Below, in pieces: positions 1-11,807 of a DNA stretch of 64,000 nt; the first letter of the stretch is position 1, and each line of letters begins with the position of its first letter. Location: NCBI GenBank assembly GCA_022410635.1, contig JAJVDF010000363.1, positions 39,137-103,136 of the forward strand, read 5' to 3'. The notes beneath the pieces are model-generated. The model was not told the DNA's origin. It worked only from the letters and a program-made list of their open reading frames with translations, and did no database searches. The DNA comes from Tretioscincus oriximinensis. Lineage: Eukaryota > Chordata > Lepidosauria > Squamata > Gymnophthalmidae. Both the position numbers and the translations under genes were made by a program.

Positions 1-110
1 TCTTCTTCTTCTTCTTCTTCTTCTTCTTCTTCTTCTTCTTCTTCTTCTTCTTCTTCTTCTTCTTCTTCATGTGCTGCTGCTGCTCCTCCTCTTCCTCCTC
101 CAGTAAAGCA
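1..110. repeat. (TCT)n microsatellite, then CTG/CTC-rich tract
   Basis: About 68 bases of uninterrupted TCT triplets open the window and may continue to the left. They pass into CTG and CTC triplets to about position 100. This is a pure polypyrimidine strand, probably a decayed triplet microsatellite. Confidence 0.97.
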
Positions 111-597
111 TTTGTGCCACCTCTTCTGCCGGTAATTTGGGGCATTTGCTTCTGGATGCAAGAGACCTAGAATGGACATGCTGGGAAATACTAGAATATT
201 CCTGCCCTCCGCATGTGGGACCATTCCTCTATACTATCAATTGGGAATGGTTTTCACAGACCTTTCTCAGTAAATATAAACTTTAAAAAGTGTAAATTGA
301 AAAAGCTATCCTTTTACCCTGCTTTTAATTCCCCCTATTGTAAGCTGCTTCCAAATGTTTTTCTAATAAATAATGTGAGTAAATAAAGCTGGCCAGCCTT
401 ACTGCACCTTGGTCAAAAGGTCAAAGTTGAGCACAAGTGGGACACTCATATGTGAGACAGTAATGCCTTATATGATACTGAAATAATGTCTCACTGTGCT
501 ATATTTTGTTTTGAATATAACAGTTATTTAGTACTAATTTATTACAACACTACACCAATTTATGGTTCATATTAAGAATTTAAACAAGAATGTTTTA
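111..597. other. unannotated AT-rich sequence
   Basis: No gene or repeat was recognised. A weak 25 bp match to the Penelope-like 3' tail seen elsewhere in the window (a 'gccatattagtctgg' stretch) follows at 612-630. Confidence 0.5.
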
Positions 598-664
598 TAA
601 AATACAAAGCAATAGCCATATTAGTCTGGATTAGTAAGCAAGGAGATCATCAAAAAGTCTTAGG

Positions 665-1062
665 CTACGTTCACACGGCGAGCTAAAACCCGAAATAAAT
701 TTATATTCTGGAATATAGCAAATGCCTATCCCTTCACACCACAAAGCTATATTCCGGAATATACAATGGCGTGTCTGTTCACANNTATACNNGAATTCTN
801 GTGATACGCAGCCAGCCAGCCNAACAGAGCNNNTCNGCCGGCTNCNTGTCATGAGAAGCCTTTTCCTAAGCTCAGACTGCCCTCTGCCTGCTTTTGGGGG
901 CTTCTGCCTGGAGATCGGCTTTGCAAAAGGAAGAGGAACAAAACCTCCTCCTCCCCTCAGCCGATCTATTTGACAGCAGGCAGAGCCGATCTGCAGGGAA
1001 TTCAGCTGAAGGAAGGGGAGATGGCTGCGCTCTGCTGGCTCCATCCATACGGAGCCTCAGTC
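665..1062. mobile_element. Harbinger-type MITE remnant
   Basis: It begins TTA then GGCTACGTTCACAC, a terminus shared with elements at 46949 and 57738. The interior at 870-1000 (a TGCCTGCTTTTGGGGG block and a CTGGAGATCGGCT block) matches the interior of the element at 46949-47862. The right end is unclear. Many unresolved bases (784-845) suggest a collapsed or polymorphic repeat. The GC-rich interior keeps both strands open by chance, so no protein is inferred. Confidence 0.55.
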
Positions 1063-1105
1063 TGGGTAACATTTTGGGACATTTTGGCCAAGCTCTGCTC
1101 CAAAA
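1055..1105. mobile_element. fragment of MITE family also at 35197
   Basis: The sequence around 'acggagcctcagtctgggta' and the following 'acattttgggaca' matches the left half of the MITE at 35197-35337 with mismatches. It is either the end of the preceding element or a second fragment. Confidence 0.4.
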
Positions 1106-1374
1106 ATCTACAGCTACCTCCTTGATGCTATAAGTTTCAAGGGTAGGCCCATTTCGTGTTCAGGAATTATTCCCAGGGGCCAGTCCAAACAGTTGCTGTA
1201 TATATACAATTATTCTTGGTCTCTAAGGTGATAATAGATCCCCTTGCTATAAAAGATAAAAAATAGTAAACGTTACATTAAACAAATATATTAAAAGCAC
1301 TCGTGGAATAAGCTGTTTGCATTAAAGTAATGCAACAAGCTTTAACTCTCCTCCCCCTTGCTCCTATCCATGCT

Positions 1375-1575
1375 TCCACCTGCTCACTTCCTCCCTTGCT
1401 CCCTCCATCCCCTTTCACTTGCTGATTTTTTGTTTCGTACTTTCTGTTTTCCTTACCTTCCTTCTTCCTTTCCCTCTTCCTTTTTCCTTCTTTATCTTCC
1501 TTCCTTCCCTTCCATCTTTCATTCCTTCCATTCCTTTCTTTATTCTTCCTTTCATTCCCTCCCAGTCCTGGGGTA
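1375..1575. repeat. polypyrimidine (CT-rich) tract
   Basis: About 200 bases on the plus strand are nearly all C and T, with TTCC repeats. The apparent Lys/Glu/Arg-rich protein on the minus strand and Phe/Ser/Pro-rich protein on the plus strand only reflect this composition. Confidence 0.85.
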
Positions 1576-1655
1576 TTTACACCTTTCCACCAGAGAACTG
1601 TCCATTTATAACTTCCCTGTACTTTATGTGTTTTAGACAGTTTCCAACACAGGAA
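1561..1655 (-). mobile_element. CR1 ORF2 fragment
   Basis: About 95 bp align with the reverse transcriptase region of the larger CR1 at 11760-11860: the 'cctggggta' block, 'agagaactgtccattta', and 'agacagtttccaa'. It is short, diverged and not coding. Confidence 0.65.
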
Positions 1656-1659
1656 TTTG

Positions 1660-3327
1660 GACTTTGGAGGCTGCCAAAGTTCCAAGCCCTGTCATTGGTC
1701 ATTAATTATACCTCAGAACGTTGAACTCTCCCACACGCCTTTTATTACTTACGATAGGTTTTCACAAGGTACCAGAAACCAACCAATGTTGACATCTGAT
1801 AAAGGATGTTTCCAAGATGATGTCACTAAAGCAGCCCAGATAGAGTGGAACAGATTTCAGGCTCACCCATTAAAGCTCATTCGGGTATTACTACGTATAG
1901 AAGATTCATAAGGAGTGATTTGACTGATTGAACATGACAGATGACCTTGACCACTACAAAAGCAATTAGTCCTTTCCTTTCTGAGTAATGAGGAAGTCAA
2001 AATTCAAGCAGCAAAAACAATTCATGCCATTTCAGCATTAAATACAAGAAAGTAATGTGACATCGTCTCAAAACTGTGCAAACTGTTGATGCTGATCAGC
2101 TTTGATACATCAAGTTGACTTAAGCTGATGGGAAGCATATGAAGAAACAATAGAATATTGTGCAAAAGAAAAGCTACAATTTCCGTGGCAGGAACTATTA
2201 GCATTTATTTTATCAAATATTTATTACTTATCTGGATTAATATATCTGAATCTTATCAGTCAAGGGAATAGGCATGATAGTTAGCTTTTTGTTCCCTCTC
2301 TGAATCTGGCCCAGTGACCTGTTCATGGTAGTTAGGAAATTCCCAAGGGTATAGGAACCCAGAACACTCCAGAATATTCATGCAATATTGTGGAATAGCC
2401 AATTATAATGGAGAATGTAAGTGATGGGTGTGTGTGCAGCCTAACATGTTCTCATTACTGAGAGAGAGTTCTCATTATTGCTCTATGTAGTCTGTTTAGT
2501 GGATTTTAGAGAAGTTTGCTATGAAATCTGACAAAAGAAGGTGGCTGGAAAAACTGGGACTGCGGGTCATTTTAGCGAGTGGATTGTGTGAACACATAGG
2601 GTGGATTCTATATGATGTTGGTGGTATCATTGCAGTAAAACTTCAGCACGGGGTGGTACCTGAAGTCTACTTCTCTAGCTACTAAGAAATATAAAAAGTG
2701 GAGGTCATTCCACAGGCTGGAGGATTCCTTCAGTGTGATTCAAGAAGTTTTACTGCCGACAGTAAACAGGGGCTTGCTGTAGATTCAGAGATGCCACATT
2801 ATACAGCTGGGAGAAGCAAGATCAATTTGAACATGGACTCAAGGGAAAGAAGGGTTTGAGGAAGTCAAGGTAAATATATATGAAGAAAAATGAAATGAAG
2901 TAAGCAGGGAGGAGGTTCTCATGTATCATCAGAAACTGCTAACAAATTGCTAGCACGAGACACCATTCAATTGAAGACTTCTTAAAGAATTCAAATATTA
3001 AAATATTGACATTTTAGCAAAAATATATAATTTCCCCCTAAGATCAGATATGTGTGAAGAATGGAATTTAGGTGACACCAGGAGATATTCTATAAAACTG
3101 ATGGACAGAAGAGTTAAGACAAATAAAGGAAAATAGACAATCTACTGGTTGAAAAACTATATTTAGAATTCCCTACTGCAGAAGGTACTAAACACAACCA
3201 ACCAGAAGGTTGCTAGAATGAATGACCAGGTGCTGCCCTCAGGCAGGAAACTTCTAAAGACTATTTACTAGGAGTCAATATCATTTGTTGCTTTTGAATA
3301 TGTCTATTTTGTTTTCATTATTGTTAT
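1660..3327. other. unannotated sequence
   Basis: AT-rich and without a supported exon. A 12 bp perfect inverted repeat (GCAGTAAAACTT at 2632-2643 and its complement at 2745-2756) brackets 100 bp and could be a very old MITE, but this is weak. Confidence 0.5.
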
Positions 3328-3392
3328 CTGCCCTGAAAACACTAGGTATAGGATAATCTAGAAGTGTAAATAAATAAATAAATAAATAAATG
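3328..3392 (+). repeat. L2/SINE-type tail with (AAAT)n
   Basis: The 'tgccctgaaaac...aggtataggataat' part resembles the 3' tail of the window's L2-like LINEs and SINEs. It ends in about six TAAA units. Confidence 0.55.
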
Positions 3393-4068
3393 CATAAATT
3401 TAAGGTTTTTGCCTTCTTTTTCTGCTTGAAAATGCTCAGAAGCAATTGGTGGGTCACTGTTTGAGACATGACATTGCAGTATATGTTCTGTGACTTCATC
3501 CATCAGGGCTCCTTTTAGATGCTTAGGAGTTGCTGTATGGTTTACTAGTCATTTAAGTATTCATAGGTTAAATTTGGACAAAGCACTGCATGCGTAAAGG
3601 ACATGAACTTTAAGATTTTGTAGATATGGTATAGTTGCATTTATGGATCTCAGATTTTTAACTGGAGGAGATATATAGTAGCTAGGACACAAATTCACAA
3701 TGCTAGGATAAATGTTTTTAATAACAGGATCCCAAAAATGCTTTTCAAGTACCTAGTCGTTTATTAGTTGCTATTGAGTTCTCATTCACTAGATTCCGGA
3801 GAACCCTGGAGGGTACTAAAGTTAAATACTGATATGAAAATATATTGGTAGTTGCTTTATTGAAAAACAGATGGATTGGCTGGGCCTAGCCAATGGGTCT
3901 ATCTGTAGCAAATCATTATTATATTGCCATCACTGACTATAATAAAAATATGTAATTCTGCAATGTGTGTATTTCTGCATCAGTGGAAATCATAATTACT
4001 TAGTTATTTAAAAACTGACCACCCCAGCATTGTATTCTGCATTTACCTAATAGTACTTTGATATAGCA

Positions 4069-4300
4069 TAAGGACATAAGAGGGACTGGACAATAACCCA
4101 ACTAGTTAAGCATGCTGTCTCATGCAGGAACCCCACCAGTTACTTCTGGCCATCTGAAGCTGGCAAAATCTCCAACTGCTCTCCACTCCCTGAATCCTGC
4201 CTCTTCTTTGACCTCGAGGCAATATCAAGACCTCATTCTTGTAGCCATTGATAAACAGTCTTCCATTAATTTGTCTGTTACCATGAGATGAGAGGTAGCT
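4069..4300 (-). mobile_element. diverged CR1 3' end
   Basis: The order of blocks matches the better copy at 4706 but is heavily diverged: 'aggacataagag', 'gtctcatgcaggaacccca', then 'cctgcctcttctttgacctcgaggcaa' and 'cattgataaac'. Antisense 3' untranslated region of a CR1 LINE. Confidence 0.5.
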
Positions 4301-4705
4301 ATTTTAAGATCTATTCCAAAATAAAGCCTAGTGCAGAAAGAGCCTATGACTTGTTTCCACATGAAGCATTATAATAATTACCAGTTGCAATGGTCTGTCT
4401 TCTGAGACTTATGGAGTTTCAGCAACTCCTGAAAGCTCTGGGAGATTTATCTGTTCATGTTGGTGGTGCTTCTGGTCTTGCTTTGGAATCACAAGTTGAT
4501 CAAATCACCCAGTCACACCCAAATGCTCTCCATTCAGCTGGTGTAAATCTTGGTATTCCATAGAGCTATGGGGGATGAAGCAAGAGAACAGATGATGACT
4601 AGGGTACAAGTGGTGTAAACATAGCTGTGAAGCCAACCAAATGTAGGTTAGAAGTTAGGTAGCAATGGTGATGGCAAAAATAGAAGAAGATATTTCTCCA
4701 GTATT

Positions 4706-5020
4706 ACATAAGAACATAAGAACATAAGAAGAGCCATACTGGATAAGGCAACAGCCGATCAAGTCCAGCATTCTGTCTCACACAGAGGCCCACCAGATGC
4801 ACCTGGGCAGTCTGAACAGAGGAAAGGAAAATATGCACCTGTTCATGGTATCTCAGGAGTCCTGCCTGTTGCTCCATCCCGGAGGCAACATCCAGACATC
4901 CATCCTAGTATCCATTTATACCCTTGGTGTCCATAAACCTGTCTAGTCCTGTCTTGAAACTATCCAAGCTGTTAGCTACCACTACCTCCACCACTATTAT
5001 TGTATCCTCAAATACCTGTC
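4706..5020 (-). mobile_element. CR1 3' end
   Basis: On the minus strand this is the last ~310 bp of a CR1 LINE. It ends at the left with the 8 bp tail unit TTCTTATG (read here as CATAAGAA). Sister copies are at 11252, 23204, 31080 and 39951. It carries the conserved 'gttgctccatcccggaggcaacatccag' region and, further inside, 'cctgtctagtcctgtcttga'. Confidence 0.85.
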
Positions 5021-7140
5021 TAGTGGGCTTTTGAAAATCTACCCCATCTAATACAGTTCTGATAAACTGGAAGACACATGAGGACAAATATATATCAGAT
5101 CCTAGGGAATCGGATGGTACCATTAAAAATATTGTAAAAGAAACATTCAGAGAATCATCTGCCTGAATTATCTTGAATCATCTTCAGTTTTTGAGGTCTG
5201 ACTTGAGAATATGGGCAAGTCATTTCCTGAGGCTTGGTCAGCCACGTGCTCTCTGGCAGTCTTTTATGGCTGTAGGCAACATGACTTCTCTACATTAACA
5301 AAATGACTGCCAGGGTCATTTCAATCAGACAGGAAGTCCTGAGCATGACATCAGGAAGAGATCCAGGATTTTGTTCTCAGTTGGGGATGAACAAGGTTTC
5401 CTCCCAAGCTGTGTTCATGGATTAAACAAATATAAATTTCTGTGGAGTAGTCTGTTGAACTATCTTCTTTGAAGAAAGTTGCCTGGAGTAATGAACTTTG
5501 GGAGAAAGAAGGAGACACAACAGCTTAGTAAAAAAGTACAACTGGGTAATTTTCAGTGCACAGGAAAATCACATATATTTCCCCAGCAATATATGTTACT
5601 GTATTGTCTTAATATACTCTTAAACTAAATGTTCACTAATAATCTACACTTGATGACATCTATTTGTACTAAAATTAGCCAGTGCCAATCAAGTACCTGG
5701 TGGGGTATAGGAGTAAATAAATAAATAAACTCTTGATCCAGAAATAAATTATATACTGATCATGGAGTTTTGGTCTATATTCTGATTATAAAGAGATGCC
5801 CCCCAAATCAACCATAAACATCAAGATTTAAAGAGTCAATTATTTTTCTGTTATGAAGCTGTATGAAAAGAGATCACTTCTTCTCAAGATTAATCTGGAT
5901 TAACCATTAGCCCCTAGTGATTATTAAACACCATTAAAGAGGAATTAGAATTCAATATGCAAATGTTTCAAAGGAAAACCCTTTTCAGTTATCCTGATCA
6001 TTTTCACAAAAATGCAGCCAAAGTGTTTAGGAGAGTCATTAATTTCTCTTAGACTATCTTGCATATGTGCCCTAAACTCAATTTGATTTGGTTTTAAGAA
6101 CCCTGTTTGAGTCATTCATTTAGACATCTTTTGTGGCCTCAAGGGAAAGAGTGATCTAGGCTTCCAAGTTGGCAACTGTATAATGAGCAGCTTCCTAGGG
6201 AGCAAGTGGGATAATTGAAAGCCTCCTTTTCTACATACAATATATTATTAGATCTATCCTAGTCACACTGATAAATCATTCCTCCCTTAAAATTCTTACC
6301 TAAAAACAAATAAGGAAAACCAAATGAACTAGCAATCACCATAAACCCTGATGCTGAATTCTCTTTACTACAGGTCTTTTCCATGGGTTCAGCATCAGGG
6401 TGTATGGTGACTGCTTTCATGCCGAGAATACGTCAAAGGATCTTGTCCTTATCATAACTGCTGTACAGGGTCTATCAGAAACAAAATAATGGGTCTGCAC
6501 ATACTTCAACAAAGAAATGTTCGAGCTTCTCTCCTTCCACCTAAAGGGTCCTGTTAAACTAGCAATGGCAAACCCTTTTCTATGTGATTGTCAATAAAGT
6601 TGAAGGAAGGTGCGTTTTTAAATTCCTATGCAGTCAATGTGCAGTTCAGTGACAACTCCCTAGAACCAAACAACAGCAGCAACAAGGGATTAAGAGGTCA
6701 GGCTCCAATGGTGACTAGCAAAATGACCTGTGAACCCTGTGGAGTCAGGCCATTGTCCATCTAGTCCTGCTTCCCAGCTCACAAAATTGTTTCTAGATAC
6801 TCTCATAAGCATCAAAGTATCAATCAAAGCTCAGTGCAAGCAAAAGGCTTGTAAAGAAAAAAATATACTGATAAGAAAAATCTATGACAGAACTAATTCA
6901 GAGTTGAAACCCACACAGAGCAACCCCTATCTGGTGTAGTGGGATTTTGCTTCAAGGCTTCACCCAGCTCTGTGTGGTAAAGAAAATGATAAACATAATA
7001 TTAACATTAACTATAGAGAGAATAATCTCACAGTTATGCAGTAGCACCAGCAATGAAAGAAAAAAGTCCTACCTGAGAAAAGTAAATTTCTATAGAGCAA
7101 AGTAAGTAGGGTAACAGTATTGACAGTGTTCCAGTCCCCT
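5021..7140. other. unannotated sequence with one short repeat tail
   Basis: Nothing gene-like was seen. A 'ggggtataggagtaaataaataaataaac' stretch at 5702-5731 is probably the tail of an L2-type LINE or SINE whose body is no longer recognisable. Confidence 0.5.
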
Positions 7141-7310
7141 ATTAAAAAAATCTGGTGAGAGTTATCCGGTGAGAGTCTCTTCAAAAAAATCTGTGAACAC
7201 ATTTCTCATCTGAATCATGGTGTGCCTGATGCACCTTTGTTGGAACACTTTACATTTCAAACCATCCAGTGGATTCCATCCAAGCTACTATGTTGGAGGG
7301 ACTCTCACCG

Positions 7311-7625
7311 GATAGACTGACCAGATTTTCTGAGGCCCAAACTGGGGCAATTAATATGCATGCTAATTTGCATATTCATGAATATGCAAATCTCCCACCA
7401 ACATACATACCCCTCTGAAATCCCTGACCGAGAAATCTGCAAAGCATGCGATAATTTTTTTAAGTGTGTGAGAATTTTTTTATTTTTTACTGAGGGGAGG
7501 GTGCCTTCAGGAGCTGGCCCCGATTCCTCAACAAAAAAGGAAAAATAGTCCCCCCCAGGAGGGCGGGGTAGACATCCCCAGACCGGGTTCCCACCCCAAA
7601 AAAGGGGTAATCTGGTAAGTCTATC
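7311..7625. mobile_element. 315 bp MITE with GATAGACT termini
   Basis: The left end GATAGACTGACCAGATT is complemented at the right end (AATCTGGTAAGTCTATC), 16 of 17 bases. The interior has paired GC-rich blocks (7331-7346 and 7583-7607) and a perfect palindrome at 7366-7391. Non-autonomous DNA transposon of unknown superfamily. Confidence 0.7.
7366..7391. repeat. 26 bp perfect palindrome with two octamer motifs
   Basis: The stretch is its own reverse complement. It contains ATTTGCAT on the left and ATGCAAAT on the right, which are both forms of the POU-factor octamer. It lies inside the MITE, so it may only be transposon structure. Confidence 0.9.
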
Positions 7626-7819
7626 ATCGGATAACTCGGGAACTTCACTTAAGATCTGGCTGGCCCATAGATCTGGTATTTGGTTAGCAGAGTTAATTTT
7701 TTTCCTTACAAAATTTGTGTTTGCATTGAGCTTTGGTTGCTACTGCTACTCTGATGCTTATGTGTTAGTACCAACACCCCCAGTTTCTTGGTTTGTCTGG
7801 ATATTCTCAAACAGATGAT

Positions 7820-7980
7820 ATAGACAAAACTTTCACATGGTCTTAACTACCTGCAAAGGGCCTTTAGGCATCCTGCCTGTCTTTTCAACCTGGAAGGCAT
7901 CAATTCTAGCAACCATTGATACAGTTAGACTCAATGAATTTGTCTATCCTTTATTAAAGTATCCAGGCCACCTTTTCTGG
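7820..7980 (-). mobile_element. very diverged CR1 3' end
   Basis: The order 'catcctgcctgtcttttcaacctgga', 'caaccattgata' and 'tgaatttgtctatccttta' resembles the CR1 3' copies at 31300 and 31690. Old and non-coding. Confidence 0.4.
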
Positions 7981-7984
7981 TAAT

Positions 7985-9055
7985 AGACAAATGGCCAGCA
8001 ATCAAAAACAACTCAAATGGTAAATTCTAGTGAGACTTTTAAAGCCTCGTTTATGAGGTTTAAAAATAGCATTAGCCTCCTATACTACTATCCCAACCCT
8101 TGCTACTTACCTGAGATAGTAGCAATGGTCGCAATAGACTGCCTTGGGTGTATCTCTAGTTTGACATTCAACTGGTAACCCAGTCATAGCCTGGCAACCA
8201 ATCTATTGGCAGACTATCAGTGAGCAGAAGATTCTGGGAAAATACTTCCAGCCCTTTTCATTGCAAAGGTAATGTGAGCTTCACTGCTTGAAGCAGCACC
8301 ATTTTTTCAGGATGCATCACTGGCATGCAGAATTAGTAGGTTTTTATTTATTTACTTATTTATTTATATATATATATCCTTTTCTTCACCATAGGTGAGG
8401 CTTTCTTGCACTAACCAAAACGTTTCAGTTCATGTCAAGATATAGTCTAAGATTCAGTACAAGGAGTTGCATTGGACATTTAGAAAAAGGTCTAATAGGA
8501 ATTCTGAGCCCTTTGTTTGGACTGAAATAACCAATCTGGCACCCCAGATAGACACAAGATAGCTATGACAAAATTATTTTTCTCCCTCAGCCAAACTTCA
8601 GCAGCCTTGATATTATTCAGTCACATAATTGTTAAAGATCGGTTTTTCAGAGTGCATAAAGGAAACATGGCTTATTTACAATTGATGGCAGTTGTTTTTA
8701 TTTACCTTTTATTCCATTTCAGTAGGGAGAAATCTGGATCATATAAAGAAAATCTATGGGGTAGCAGTTTAATGAGCCTGACATCACATGTGGGATGGCA
8801 GTTTGGTGACTATGAACAGCAACAGTATTGGTATGCTTAAGCTGTTCTGAAATCTAAATAGCTTCAGATCTGAATTCTCCTGTATCTTTCTTCCCCTGGA
8901 AGCGGAATAATTTGAGGGCCAAGGTAATTCTGGCATTTGCTGTAATTTATTGACACATCAGTTACTTGCAAGACAAATTGGCATCATGAATTAAAAAGGG
9001 AAAAACACTTGTGTGTCATTGTTGCAGTACTTTAAGACTTCTCAGAACAAGTCAT
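7985..9055. other. unannotated sequence with an AT simple repeat
   Basis: It contains (TTTA)n then (TA)n at 8342-8379. An open frame at 8565-8840 has no recognised domain and I do not call it a gene. Confidence 0.5.
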
Positions 9056-9059
9056 GGCA

Positions 9060-10340
9060 GAATTTAGGACTTTTCCACATTTACCTCGGAGGGAATGGTC
9101 ACTGAGAATCATTTTTGTCCAGCTGTAGGAAGACTGATTTCTACCATTTCAGTCCTGAGTGAAGAATTCTTGTCCTTGGTCCAGAGAGCAGAAGTGTGTA
9201 TCGTAGAGATGTCACACTATGGTCCTATCCTCACTGCAGAAAATAGTCTAGTTTGGGAATGGGAATCTATGGTCCTGTTTCTTCTCCTGCACACAAAATA
9301 ATTTTCTAGCCCCACTGATTCCAGTTTTTCCAGCCTGGGTCGTACATTGTTTTTGCAGTGGGGCCATTTCAGACAGACTGTGTTTGGGGGTCATCATTGT
9401 GAGAAGGGCAAAGGGAAGTCTAGAAACTCCCCTATCCAATACAAAAATGTATAAAAGCGAACGGCTGAATGGGCTTAATCCTTTGAGCCTTTAAACACAT
9501 CCCCCTACTCTGCCTTTGTAGATTAGATGAAGCAGCCAGGACAGAGCAAATTTGATCAGAAAGTTGAATCTTCTCTCTGAGTTTTTTGGTCCCTCAGTTA
9601 AAATTGTACTCCCCTGTAGGTGAGCAATTCTCTGTCTGGGGACTGAAGCCCAGTCACCATTTCCCGTAGCCATGGCATAACAACTATTTAAAAAATTATG
9701 TTTTTAACTCTGGTATGATTTTTAAAGATGGGAAACAGTGTCTGAGGCTTTATTCTCCAGACAGAGAACTACTTACCTACAAAGGAAAACCATTCCCTGC
9801 CAGGAGAAAAAAGCTTCAAATGCTATTTGTGGCTGACACAGTTATTTAAAAATGGTGTCTTTAACTCTGGTGTGGTTTTAAAACAGGTGTCATGCTGTGG
9901 CACTAGCCAACAACATTTGGGGCTTCATTCTCCAAGCAAAGAATTGTGCACTACCTGCGTAGAGAATAAAATCTCATATTTCCTGGTGCCAGAGCATGAC
10001 ATCTATTTAAAAAACACATCAGTGTTAAAGGTGGGAAATGGTAATTGGGCTTCAGTCCTCAGGCAGAGAATTGCGCAACTATAGAGGAATAGTGGGGTGT
10101 TTCCACTTTCTGATTAAAATCAGTCTGCTTGGCTGTTTCATGTAAGCTGCAAAAACAGGATAGAGAGATACACGTGAAGGGAGAAACAACAGCTGAAGGG
10201 ATTAAGCTCAGTTGATCCTTTTTGTCTTTATACATATCTCTTTTCAACACCTATACCTGCTTATTGGACAAGGAGAATTTCCAGTTCTCCCTTTCCCCTC
10301 ATGACAGCTGGCTGATCTCTGAAAAGTTCCTCTATCAGGG
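9060..10340. mobile_element. long inverted-repeat element, copy A
   Basis: The left arm (about 9480-9680) read in reverse matches the right arm (about 10025-10250), including 'gggaaatggt', 'tgggcttcagtcc', 'cagagaattg' and a 'ggattaag' block. Outside this, 9100-9480 in reverse matches 50440-50700 of copy B. A motif resembling 'cttcattctccaagcaaagaattg' occurs four times (9600-9650 reversed, 9752-9785, 9922-9970, 10050-10085). No coding capacity was seen. Probably a foldback-type DNA transposon. Confidence 0.55.
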
Positions 10341-10344
10341 AGAC

Positions 10345-10870
10345 CAGAGTTAACCCAAACCATTTTCAGATCCATTTAAACAGAAATACATTGTGGACAG
10401 TTTAAAGTCCTGTTTTGTTTTGTTTTTTAATCTTGGGATATGTAAGTCTCTGAGCTGCACAGAAAACTATTTCCAGTAATCCCAAGATAATTTCCAGGTA
10501 CTAAACCAAGTACCAAGTAAACCAGATACCAAGATGTTACTCAGTTATGCCAGTAAAAGAAAAAACCCCAGAACATTAGCAGCCATTAGCAGACAAAATG
10601 GAAGAAGCAGTTCCTGCCTTTCTGGCTTCCAACTATCAGCTATCATTTTTCATGACTCACACACAGAATACTGCATTCCAAACATGCAGATACTGTGCTC
10701 AGGCTGTTCCTTCCAGGCTGGACATTTCAGCCCATCACCTCTTGCTATGGCTGGGCAAGGAGACAGCATGTGTATTACACATGCAATGTCGTGTATGCCA
10801 TCCCTCAACCTAACGGGTGAATGGAGAGTGGGCTAAGCATATCTAACAATAGAAGGCTTGGCCTGCAATA
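10345..10870. other. unannotated sequence
   Basis: Two overlapping open frames (10534-10836 and 10598-10813) in different registers lack recognisable domains or good splice sites. No call. Confidence 0.45.
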
Positions 10871-10873
10871 TCC

Positions 10874-10915
10874 ACACTTTATTTATTTATATTTATACCC
10901 CGCCCTATACCTGAA
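10874..10915 (-). repeat. L2-type LINE tail fragment
   Basis: 'atttatatttataccccgccctata' is the reverse of the 'gggcgggatataaat' tail shared by the window's L2-like LINEs and SINEs. Confidence 0.7.
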
Positions 10916-11402
10916 GGTCTCACTTCTTCCAGGTCTGCTTCAGGAACGCATACACATTAAGCAGTACAACCCAGGCATGAGTCAAGAATGGGGGGGAATG
11001 GCTGGGTACTACTGCGGCGATTGGCAGTGCAGATGCCCCTTGATCACTGGTCAGTGCCCACCCTAAATCTGGAAATGGCTGAAGTGATGTCATATTACTG
11101 ATCCCAAGAGACATTTTGTGCACCTGCCAGGCAATATCTGGGCTGTCGGTGACAGCTTCAATTTCTTCCTTCCTGCAATTTGAAAATGTTTTATGCATTC
11201 CAACTGCTGCATGTTTGAATTTGATTTTCTAAGTGCCTAGGTCCTGCACCTAAGAACATAAGAACATAAGAAGAGCCATACTGGATAATGCCACAGCCCA
11301 TCAAGTCCAGCATTCTGTGTCACACAGAGGCCCACCAGATGCACCTGGGCAGATTTATAAAGAGGCAAAACAACATTTGCTGACTTGTTTTCGATTCCTT
11401 TC

Positions 11403-11711
11403 CTAATTATCCCCAAAGTGGAATTTGCCTTTTTTGCCGCTGCTGCACACTAGGTTGACATTTTCATTGAATTGTCCACCAACACCCCAAGATCCTTTTC
11501 TTGCTCGGTCACAGAAAACTTGGTTCCCATCAGGTGGTAGGAGTAGTTGGGGTTCTTTGCCCCAATGTGCATGACTTTGCACTTGAAGTGCATTTGCCAC
11601 TTTGATGCCCACTTTCAATAAATCACTCTGGAGTGACTTACAATCATTTTCAGTTTTCACTACCCAGAACAGTATAGTGTCGTCAGCAAACTTGGCTACT
11701 TCACTATTCAC
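11403..11711 (-). pseudogene. CR1 ORF2 reverse transcriptase, FADD part
   Basis: 102 codons opening with 'SEVAKFADDTILF', the RT catalytic box (FADD, usual for CR1), then 'CKSLQSDLLKVG'. A frameshift then leads into nonsense, although homologous RT sequence continues in another frame to about 11360. The thumb region and the protein's C-terminus are missing. Confidence 0.88.
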
Positions 11712-11807
11712 CTCAGCATCCAGATCATTTATGAATATATTGAAAAGCAGGGGTCCCAGTACAGACCCCTGGGGTACCCCACTTCTTACCTCTTTCCACT
11801 CAGAGAA

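Larger units (their letters stand above)
7155..7645. mobile_element. nested palindromic MITE cluster
   Basis: TATCCGGTGAGAGTC at 7163-7177 has its exact complement at 7300-7314, bracketing about 120 bp. A second related end (CATCGGATAACTC) follows the inner element at 7627-7639. This fits an outer inverted-repeat element interrupted by the inner MITE at 7311-7625. No transposase is present. Confidence 0.6.

Noticed and set aside
1278..1724. Lys/Glu/Arg-rich minus-strand and Phe/Ser/Pro-rich plus-strand frames
   Set aside because: Produced by the polypyrimidine tract.
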